From Holtermannia corniformis (Eukaryota > Basidiomycota > Tremellomycetes > Holtermanniales), in assembly GCA_001599935.1 (NCBI GenBank), contig BCIJ01000003.1, positions 952,424 through 1,016,423 on the forward strand: a stretch of 64,000 bases of DNA. Direction: 5' to 3'. Position 1 is the stretch's first letter, and each line of letters opens with the position of its first letter. The notes under the pieces are model-generated. The model made no database searches and was not told the origin of the DNA. It was given only the letters and a program-made list of their open reading frames with translations. The translations under genes were made by a program, and so were the position numbers. This document shows, piece after piece, positions 55,157 through 64,000 of the stretch.

Positions 55157-55621
55157 CGTACAGCTGGCGGATATGTAATGTGCGAATAGTCAATGCTGTG
55201 CGTGTCGAGACGAGCGAGACACGGATGCATCAGCTTATATACCCAGGACAAGGGTGCACTTAGGCTACATGTACAACGCCAAGCGCACAAAAAACGAACC
55301 AGGGGTCCACCCGGCTCCATTGCGAGCTGATAAGCGAGCGCCTAGGTCCCATCTGATTGTAGCTTAGATTAGATGAGATTAGACCTGATGTGCGTACGAG
55401 CTGTAGCGGCAGAGCCTCTGCTTGCCTCAACTTGCCAAGCGTGAGCTAAGATGAGGTCTTTACCCTGCCAAGCGCCCGCAACGACGCCTGTATTGCCCGG
55501 GGCTTATCCCCGCGTCGACACCAATTGCCGGACGAGAGCAATAGCACATAGTCGTACGTAGCCGTCCATGCAATGCATCATCGTAGAAGTACAACAAGAT
55601 AGCAGCGCCGTGTCTCGCGCC
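55157..55621. other. Spacer between BIM1-like gene and adaptin 3' end
   Basis: 465 bp; upstream region of the BIM1-like gene (minus strand) and 3' flank of AP-2 alpha. No gene. Confidence 0.45.
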
Positions 55622-58600
55622 TCACGAAGCCGCCACATCCGCGTTGAGAGGCGTCGACGCTAATCTCTGAATCTCGGCCGAGACCTCATCGTTGGTGCTT
55701 CGGATCGTCAACCGACAGAGCTTGGCGTCCTTGTTCGGCTCGAGACGGCCCAAGATGCCGCTAGTGACAGAGATATCAGACAACGCCATGTGTTTCCACG
55801 GGTAAACTCACACTTTGCCGGTCGAAGACATGTGAAGGACACCAGCAACCACGAGCTTGGGACCGATGTCAGCTGCTTGGCGATCCGGCACGGATCGGAA
55901 CTCACGTTAGATGGGTTGGGATCGATAGCGTCCAACAACGCCAAGCGTTGACCGCCCAGCACTTTGCGATTCCGAGCGAGATCAACCTCACCCGTCTCGG
56001 TCAGCTTGATCGGGAAGATGAGCTGGGATTCGCGGGGTGGGCCTTTCTCATCAGCCCAAGCGTATGCGAGATGCGAAAACGTACCACCAATGATCTTCCA
56101 TCGCTCAAAGAATGCGGCCTGATCGAGTTGCACGCCCTCGACAAACTTGCAGAGGAACACTGGCAGCTTGAGCACTACAGCCTGCAGCGTGACCGCCTTG
56201 AACGCGATTCGGAGGACCGGGGGTTCGGAGAAGAAGTCTTTGCACTCGATGTGGATCATCTCCTGCACCTGTGCAAGGGCGCCGATCTCGCCGACAGGTG
56301 TGTCGTGGAAGCGTGCAGAGAGCACGCTGACCTGGGGATTGTCGATCGTCGCATGGAACGAGGTGAGAGGGACAGACGTCTTGTTGCCAAAGAACAATGC
56401 CAGTCGGCCAAGCGATCCGTGATACTCGGCTTTGACACCGATTTGCAGCTGACCGTCCTCGTACAGGACACCTTCGGACGAGTAGCTCAAGCGCTCTCGC
56501 CACTGTAGCGACGTCAGCTGACGTCGCTGTCGTGTGCAGGCTCACCTTGTCAATGTTGGGTCCAAGAGTCAACGGGGCATTCTGGGCCGGGTTCACCTGA
56601 GCAAACAGGGCCGAGTCGAGCCCGTTCGTTGGTTCGTACGCTGAAGGCGATTGTGTCAGCTGCGTGGGCAGCAAAGGCTGTTCCTGCGGAGCGGTTCCAG
56701 TCAAGTCGAGACCAGCCAAGGAGCTCATGATATCCTCTGTTGCGCCAGACGAGCCGGCACCCATCATCGTGTCGACCGTCTCGCTTCTCTGTGGAGCTGG
56801 CAGTGACGGACGAGCTTGCTCTTGCGGGATGTTGCTCTGCGCCGGGGCATTCGAAGACCCATTGGTGAGAGATCCAGATCCCTTGCGGAAGTTTTTGAAT
56901 CGTGCCGCCTCGCGCTCCTTGTTCTCATCCTTGCCTCCGATGACCCATGTGCGCTTGTCATGCGAAGTAGCACCTTTGCTGTGCAGGCGGCTGAGGAGGG
57001 CCGATTCCCGCTCGGGATAGATCGGCATCTCTTCGCAGACGATTTGAATGAGCTCGTCGTTGTCTTCACGTAGGGCGATAGCGTAGTACTCGCACGCTCG
57101 CTGTTGCAGCTCGGCATCCAAGACATGTCGGTAGCGATCAAAGATGTTGACGAGGAGGTCTTTGATCTCGGGAAAGAGGTTGACCCACTGTACGTGTCAG
57201 GTGAGCTCTCACACCGCCGATCACTCACCTTGAGATAAGTGGTTAGCAACAAAGCTCGCGTCGACGCCGTGCAGAGGTTGATCTTGGAGTGAAGTGCATG
57301 GAATTGTTCAACCGGACTGCATCCAGGTTCGTTGGCGATCAAGTGTCCAAACTCGCCAAGGATGGCGCCTGGCGACATCAGCCATGTCACATGCAATGCT
57401 AAATCACTCACCAGATACCTTGATGAGGTTTTCGTGGCACTGCGCGACCTGCAGATGTTTAAAGACGACAGTCGCAGCATAGTGCTGCACGTCTTCGTTG
57501 TTCGTCACGAGCTGGACGACTCGCCACCAAACCTCTGATCCAACGTGATCTCCCGCAGAGGAGATGAGTTGCAGAACGGTATCGACATACCACTCATACT
57601 GCCAAAGTCAGTCCCGATCGCGTAGTCACACGACACCCACCTCGGTAGCAAATCGCTCGGTCAGAATAGCCATCTTGAGAACCATCTCCTCACGCAAGTT
57701 GTAGTCTGCGATGTTGAGGTAGCGTAGCAGCTCGCCAACGATGACCTTGGCGTTGGAGGCGTCGCACATCGAGTAGAGTAGATCGAGCGCTCGTCGGCGC
57801 ACCGAGATGTCGCGGTCTTTCAACGACAAGATGATGGTATCTTGGTGCTTCTTGACCGGCTCCAGGCTAGTCGAGCACGCCGCCAAGTGGGCCATCGCGT
57901 CAAGACCGAGGTACCGCACGTTCGTCTCCTTGGCGAGGATGAAGCGACCAAGCAGGACAGCGGCGGCTTGCACGACGGACGATTCGGGATCGAGGTGAAT
58001 AGCAAGGTTGATGGCCTCGAACAAAACGGCATTCTGGGCATTGTTGTGTTGCACATTCTACTGTCGTCAGCTAGCCATCCGAGGCCCAAAGCTCACACAC
58101 CCTCGGAGCCTCTTGTGAATTGTCAATGATCGCCTGCAAACAGTTGTGGATGGCGGAAATGACGTTTTGGTTGTCTGCGCATGTCAGCTGCGGTAGAGCG
58201 TTAGCCGAAGGGGCATACCCGGCGGCGGGTAGTACTGCAACAGTCGCAATAGCTTGATCTGCATCCAGGGGTTCGGCACCTTGTTTCGTCAGCGCCAGCA
58301 ATCCCGTCAAGCCGACCACGTACCTTGTAGTAGATGTAATCGACGGGGTAATTGCGATCAAACACGAGCTGATCTCGAGTCAACCTTGAGGGTGAAAATG
58401 CGGCAAGAACGATCACGTACGCTGGATAGCCGATCGACAGCTTTTGCATAGCAGCCCGAATACGCATCGAGGTGGTCCTGCGCAATGGCCGTGATCAAGG
58501 TCGTGACGGTCAATGCGACACCCTGTCACGATTTTAGCACGGTTCTTTCCCGCTGCCAAACGCGCGCACCGGGTTCTCGTCGTCCATGACCGAGACGATC

Positions 58601-60684
58601 CGCTCGGCCCACTCTTCCACCGGGATCACAGTAGGGTGTTTACGGTACAGCCGCAGCAGCGTCAAAGCCGCTTTCTTCTTCACGAAAGACGACGACGTGC
58701 TATCGCCGTCAGCTGCATCCTTCCGCGCTCAGTCCACCTACGCGCTGATCATCAACCGGTGCACGTCCTCACTGATTGCCTCTGCCATCTCCTTGCCACC
58801 AATGTTGGCGATCGCATGCAGTGCCAAGCACTCGTTGACTTCATTACTCCCATCCAGGTCTTTTCGAATCGAGTTGATGACGAGCCGGATCAGGTCGCTG
58901 TTTTCGTGCAGGAGGAGGGTGAGGGCGAGGTAGCCAATCTGCTTTTCAGAGTATTTCGGCGACGAGATGAGGTTGACGGCCTCCATGTGGCCGACATCGA
59001 CCTTGTAGCCGAGAATGTAGGTGAAGACGACCTTGCTGAGGTATTTTTTCTTTTGGTAGCCATCCAGGTTGCCATCTGGGATCGTCAGTCAGAGACATGC
59101 GATTCGCAGACATCGCCTTGGTCCGACACGTCGATTCTTTGGACTGCAGACAATCGCCTGACGTGCAAGCGACACCGTCCGCGGCGCTGATTGCCAATAC
59201 AGAATACTATGCTCCGACGATGACGTTTCACCAAGCGACAACACAGCTTTGACGCAATCGTGGCCGAGGGTGTAATCAGCTCCCAGATGTCACCAACGAC
59301 TACCACAGGACAGCAGCCCTGATCCAAGGGCGCGTACACTTGCTGGCGTGCGGGAAGTTCCAAGAGCCTAGCAGACAGACAGCTAGAAGTGTCCGCCATC
59401 TACCTGTCATCTGGTCTATAGGCTGCTGCAGCATGGGAGCTCAATCTGGCACCACCTTGCAGCGGCAGACTGATTCCCAAATGTACCCGACGTATAGGCC
59501 GACGAAATCATCCGAACGAGATCAGCAGGGAATCTACTGCTGGCTCCCGTACACATAGCGTCAGCCCACCCGGATCGCGAGAGGGGCTAGATGCCGACAA
59601 AAGGTCTCTCGAACCGCACACATCTCATGAGAGTAGGATAGATCGCCGCTCGCTGGAGACGCACAGACTCGCCGACAGGTACTGATTGAGTGCAAGCGGG
59701 ACTCTTGTCCCGGATATTCCAGAACAGCCGCCTGCAGCCTGTAGTCTGCAAGCCGGTCGTATTGCGCAGTCCGGCGAGGCGCAGATCAACAAAGCACTAG
59801 GGATACGCCTATACGGAGATCGAGTGCGAGAGTGTACACGTCGGCGAAGGGTTTTATCCAGTTGAATGAATGTTTCCTACAGACTGCATGCCTCCCTGAC
59901 CGAGTGGATCATGTCATCGAATCCCGATCAGATGTCTGTACGTGATGAGAACGAGAAACATTGATCCAGCTGAAGCGACGCAATGTTCTGCAGAGCGACA
60001 AGGCTGTTGAGAGTATCGAACTAGCAGACAATTCGGTAGCAATTGCCGCGTACGCACACGAGAGAACCAAGTCTGAGCTATGCCGCGGTTGAACGAACCG
60101 AGGGACACGGCACGGGAAGAAGAGCAGAGTCGCTCGAACCATACGGATTCGTGGTGTGCGGCTACGGTCCTGTTTGTGCCGCGTCCCTGGCCGTCTCGAC
60201 CGATCCTCGTAGGTCATCGTGGTCTGCATTACGCGTGCGTGCGGCAAGCGGCCTGAATGAGCTGTCGCGGCCATGCGCTACGTCTCGATGCGCTCCGTGC
60301 GCAGTCCATACAAACGGAAGGCCAGGGCCAAGGACGGACCTTTGAACTTTTGCCGGATATGCGCCATCTCCTTGTTGATTCGTTTCTCTTCGAGCTCGCG
60401 GACGCGGCATGCTCGGATGTCGGAGATGTACTGTTAGTCAGGGTGGTGCGTGTACAGCGTGCGGAGCGCGGCAAAGAACGTAGAACGGCAAGGGTAGATC
60501 CAACGTCAGCATGTATCTCTGTTGATCCCAGCCGTGTCCAGCGAGGTGTAGCACTCGAGCTCGAGCCAAAGGGTCTGTGCTTATTGTCCAGCTGGACCCT
60601 TGACCCGGGCCGTAAGAGATGCTTCACCTCGCGAGCCGGATCGAGTCGACTGACCTGTGTCAAACCGCGCATCGACGACGCCAT
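55622..60684 (-). CDS. APL3: AP-2 complex alpha adaptin
   Basis: Large subunit of the clathrin adaptor for endocytosis at the plasma membrane. The start [10 protein letters not shown] joins [30 protein letters not shown] and, after a 1,264-nt intron (59076-60339), [20 protein letters not shown], the conserved N-terminal lipid-binding part. The trunk of HEAT repeats follows: [55 protein letters not shown], and [21 protein letters not shown] Pro/Ser hinge (57,020-56,600) leads to the ear: [27 protein letters not shown]-type platform, ending [20 protein letters not shown]. Roughly 15 exons, about 950 residues, normal for the family. It shares a 235-bp divergent promoter with HEL2. Confidence 0.93.
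59076..60339 (-). other. 1.26-kb second intron of AP-2 alpha
   Basis: Donor GTCCGT and acceptor GATCCCAG flank it and split the Asp codon of KFK-DGNLDGY. The interior shows no conserved frame, tRNA or transposon end. It is more than 20 times longer than neighbouring introns. Confidence 0.6.
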
Positions 60685-60773
60685 GGCTGCGCACTGGGAG
60701 CACTGGGAGCACAGAGATTGCTATGGTGAATGTGATCACTAAGAGCGCCGTCGCTGGTGATGATGGTGATGAG

Positions 60774-60789
60774 GTGATTACGTAATCAC
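60774..60789. promoter_or_regulatory. 16-bp palindrome in AP-2/HEL2 promoter
   Basis: GTGATTACGTAATCAC, a perfect palindrome centred on TTACGTAA, the full site bound by several fungal bZIP factors. It lies 90 bp from the AP-2 alpha start and 131 bp from the HEL2 start, able to serve both. Confidence 0.5.
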
Positions 60790-60919
60790 ACTCGCACAAC
60801 CTCGACATTGACATCTTCACTCTGGCAGCTTGACTTTACACCTTGACACTGTCCCAGGCGCCGTCGAGACGCACACGAGCGAGAAAACGTACGATATCTA
60901 TCACGAAACCCAAGCGGAA

Positions 60920-63900
60920 ATGTCCCGTCGAAGAGGTATGCACGATGACGAGCAAGCCGTGGTACGGAGCCGGGCTGACCGCGTACAGCATTCGACGGCG
61001 CGCTGTCTGAACCAGCGCAACAATCTGCTGCTGCTGCTGCTCCCGCCGCTCCAAGACCTACACAACAGCAAATAGCAGTCAAACCAGCAAGCCCAAGCCC
61101 GCCCGTCGAACCAACCCCAGCGGCAGCAGCAGGACCCCAACCCGACGCAGACGGCGACATTATGCCGCCCGAAATCGACGATCGCTACCAATGCTTCATC
61201 TGTGCCGAACAGATCCAGTACTGGGCTCAGGGCGTGTGCGGCCACAAGACTTGCCAGTGAGTAGTGAGGATCCCGAGGGAGTTGGAAATCACGGCGGTCC
61301 TTTGTGCCGGTGGTAGCTACTGAATCTGCTTGGTTCGCGAGGCTTGGCGATACAGAGCTGGCGAGCTACCTGTTGCTGTAGTCCTCTGCGTGAAGATTCA
61401 TGACGGATACCGGAATCGCTGGAGCGAAAGCGGCGACCGTGCAATTAAACGCGGTGATTCAACGGCGTAGCAATCGCAGTTGCAGAACCTCAGCAGGCCC
61501 TTGTGCTACGCAAGCCTTCGGGTCCCGCAAGCTGTCGCTCGATAGCTTGTGATCCGAAGTGGAATCCGTCAGCACCCTAGACCACGGCTCATCATCCAAC
61601 TTGTCATCGTTCGAAAAGCACACGGCGTCTCATTCGCCATCGCGATCTCATCCAGACCTCAGTGCTTCCCGCTCGTGACACCGTTCTTCGGACAGGATGA
61701 CGTCCCAGAGTCACAAGAGCAAGCTTTTTCTTGCTCTTCCAAGACAACAAATCTACAAGCCAGGTGCTTGATCCGGGACGAGGCCTTTCACGGCAACGGC
61801 AATCCAGAGCGCGCTGTAAAGTCAGAGCCTAGACCGTAGAGCTGGGTCCCCGAGGTAATATCGCTGAGAAGCGATATGCCAGAGGTGTACAGCTCAGCGT
61901 CATCGGCACTTGGTCGCTAGCCCATCTCTGTCGGCTGCATGTGTTAATCTTCTCATCGCGTATTGCCGCGTGAGGTGCGGATCCGTCGTGATGATGGCCT
62001 GGGCTGAGACCTTGCTTTCCAGAGTTCTGGCACCTTGCGACTGCAGAATGTCCTGTATCGTCCGCAAGCGATCATCTCGCGGCTGGCCCAACAACACCGA
62101 TTCGTACGATGCATCTGCGTATCTACCACCCGAGATGATAGCCGCAGGCAGCTGTCTCTTCATAGTGATAGTACGTCGGTTCCATATCAATCGGAAATTG
62201 CATCGGCAGTCGTTGAACGGATGTTGCTTGGCGATATCACCTCGACGATTCTGCGGACTCCGACCTCGGCCGTTCACCATATTAGTCGCACGACAATGCG
62301 TGTAATGACCTTTTGGACGTTGACGTTGTTACGATTACGCATGCTAGTCATCAGCGAGCACACCTAGATTTGTCTTCGATTGCTGTCAACACAGAGCAGC
62401 CAGCGCAAACGGCTACGAGGTGCCCGGCGCCCGCAAAAGGGCAGCGCTCGGAGTCGAACCAAGTAGCTGAGCCTATTCCAAGTCGTACGCTTGGGAACAA
62501 GTAAACGCTTCAGCCTTTGCGTTACGCCGCCTTTGATTAGGATGGACATGCGTCAAGCGCGTCAGTATCAGAGCCTCGACCGATAATGCCTCGCGCCTCG
62601 CGATCATGACAAGTGATGGCGAAGGGTGGTCCGTACCGCTCTGTGATCGGGGTCTGCCGGCCTCGAAGCACGTTTCAGATGACACGGACCGCTTTCCATC
62701 TAGACGAATCTCTCATCTCAGCGATTCACTCCCAACAAGACGAATGCTGACAAACCGCAGCATCTGCGCATTGCGCTTGCGAATCTTCTACAAGTAAGCC
62801 TTGGCCGCTTGGCATCGACCGGAGCTGACCCAACGTCTCAGGAAGAATGATTGCACCTTTTGTAAAGTACGACCTTTTGCTGCACGGCGGGAACGACACT
62901 GACTCTACCCAGACGGTCAATCCCTCCATGCAATTCTCGTCTTCACCGGATACACCCTTTCCGACGGATGCATTGTTGCCGCCACCCGCAGAACCTGGCA
63001 CGCTGGATTTGGGGCGTTTCGAGCATACGGATGCAAAGTTGCAGGTAGTGTTTGAGAGCGAGGATATGGTATGTGCTGGCTGCCAGCTTTGTTCCACTGC
63101 TAACAGACTGCAGATGGAGACGACGCTGCTGTTGCTCCGCTTCAACTGTCCATTCCCAGACTGTGCGCACATGGCTGCGAGCTGGGATGGACTGGAGAAG
63201 CACACGGCTTCGGTGCATAGTCTTGTCCTTTGGTGCGTCCACCACCTTGGCTGAACGGCAGCTGCTGACGTGGACAGCAATCTATGCCGACGACAGCTGT
63301 CGCGCTTTGCACATGAGCAGGTCTTGTATCCCCCTCACCTTCTTGCCCTGCATGACCCCTCACGACTTGCTCGGGGGCAGCGACCTCCGCGGCCTCGAGG
63401 CAAGAGAGAGGAGGAAATGGTCGCGGGTTGGGGTGAGCCCCACCCGATGTGCGAGGTGTGTGCTTTCGTGGCGACATCAGCGGCCATTGACATCCGCAGT
63501 TCTGCCACGAGGCCTTTTTCTCATCCGACGAGCTGTTCAAACACATGCGGAATCGCCATGAAGAGTGCTTCGTCTGCAAGCAGGCAGGCCACCGCGATGT
63601 CTAGTGGGTTCACAGCTGCGGATCAACATCCAACTGACCCTCTTCAGCTTTCGCAACTACGAACAGCTCGACAAGCACTTCAACCAGGCTCATTTCCCAT
63701 GCACCCAGCCGGCATGTCTGGAGAAGAAGTTTGTCGTGTTTGGCAGCACAATGGACCTGTCCGGTCACATGGTCTCCGAGGTTTGTCAGCGCCACTGAGT
63801 GCGGTGTTCTGACCCTCGGGATAGCACGGCGAGAGCATGTCAGCGAAGGACCGAGCATCAGCCCGCCAGATCCAGCTCGAGTTCTCAGGCACTCCCGCCG

Positions 63901-64000
63901 AAACCTCGCGAAGAAATGGCAACGGCGGTCGCGGTCAAACTGCGGGCGTGGGACTCAGTGCACTTGGCCGTGGACCAATGCAGCAGCAAATTCGCCACGA
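60920..64000 (+). CDS. HEL2: HEL2/ZNF598 E3 ubiquitin ligase, 5' part
   Basis: Ribosome-collision sensor that ubiquitinates stalled ribosomes. Exon 1 (MSRRRA) joins an Ala/Pro/Gln-rich linker and PPEIDDRYQCFICAEQIQYW-AQGVCGHKTC. After a 1.5-kb intron (61258-62758) the RING finishes with HICALRLRIFYKKNDCTFCK. Next come a strand-rich part (GRFEHTDAKLQVVFESEDM) and zinc fingers: FNCPFPDCAHMAASWDGLEK-HTASVHS, the C2H2-like CEFCHEAFFSSDELFKHMRN-RHEECFVC, YFRNYEQLDKHFNQAHFPCT-QPACLEKKFVVF and DLSGHM. The gene continues past the window edge. The RING cysteines and the family-specific C-x-x-C/H-x-x-H fingers are intact. Divergent from AP-2 alpha. Confidence 0.93.
61258..62758 (+). other. 1.5-kb intron of HEL2 inside the RING
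   Basis: Donor GTGAGT at 61258 and acceptor GCTGACAAACCGCAG ending 62758 split the His codon in GHKTC-H-ICALR. It holds a tRNA-like element on the minus strand (62439-62531) and otherwise no conserved frame. Confidence 0.65.
62439..62531 (-). other. tRNA-like element (Pol III promoter boxes)
   Basis: Minus strand: acceptor-like halves GGCGGCG and CGCTGCC pair fully (one G:U), the D-stem ACGC/GCGT and T-stem CTTGG/CCGAG form, the B box GGTTCGACTCC is perfect, the A box is near consensus (TAACGCAAAGG), and TTTT follows the 3' end. The central 40 nt fold into TTCC-AAG/CTTGGAA rather than a clear anticodon arm. Either a tRNA pseudogene or a tRNA-derived SINE head. Confidence 0.45.

Noticed and set aside
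1..64000. CRISPR arrays or bacterial-type operons
   Set aside because: None present; repeats here are minisatellite-like, LTRs or inverted ends, and the genes are intron-rich.

Overview
This window is nuclear DNA of a basidiomycete fungus. It is GC-rich, and nearly every gene is split by many introns of about 40-60 nt with GT...CTGAC/CTAAC...AG signals. Recognisable proteins are typical fungal housekeeping genes, alongside a chromovirus-type LTR retrotransposon and a TET/JBP-like dioxygenase gene of a kind expanded in basidiomycetes. I cannot place it to genus. Genes were read by splicing conserved frames by eye, so exon edges are inferences supported by protein conservation.

Layout. 0-5.3 kb: ARL8 GTPase (-), Ure2/YghU-type glutathione transferase (+), tail-anchored orphan protein (+). 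5.8-10.8 kb: G-protein alpha subunit (+), SET-domain protein (-), short-chain dehydrogenase (-), intron-containing tRNA-Ile(UAU) (-). 11.5-15 kb: EFR3, the scaffold for the PI4-kinase at the plasma membrane (+). 15-26 kb is an accessory island: orphan coding-like fragments, a GC-rich hairpin cluster, a TET/JBP-like 2OG-Fe(II) dioxygenase, an orphan gene split by a 5.6-kb LTR element, and a 647-bp terminal-inverted-repeat element. The LTR element has pol on the minus strand and a spliced antisense zinc-cluster gene on the plus strand.

26.3-34.3 kb: hexose transporter, two small orphans, a TSPO-like protein, another orphan, and a tandem family of about 110-residue orphan proteins with a broken third copy. 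34.9-40.5 kb: SLC45/Sut1-like sugar transporter (-) with a 3.05-kb intron. 40.8-41.4 kb: SNU13. 41.4-44.4 kb: no supported gene. 44.4-51 kb: full-size PDR-type ABC transporter. 51.3-53.9 kb: C2-domain protein resembling Inn1/Fic1. 54-55.2 kb: secreted BIM1/X325-like protein (-). 55.6-60.7 kb: AP-2 alpha adaptin (-), divergent from the HEL2/ZNF598 E3 ligase (+), which runs off the right edge.

The most unusual signals concern gene architecture. The G-alpha gene appears to need a one-nucleotide exon. Exons of 5, 10 and 17 nt occur in other genes. Three introns start with GC instead of GT. Three otherwise compact genes carry introns of 1.3-3 kb. The retrotransposon lacks gag and protease, shows a Tf1-like 11-nt self-priming complementarity, and carries the antisense spliced gene. 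Its insertion point is a clean short duplication inside an open exon, so the original reading frame can still be followed across it.
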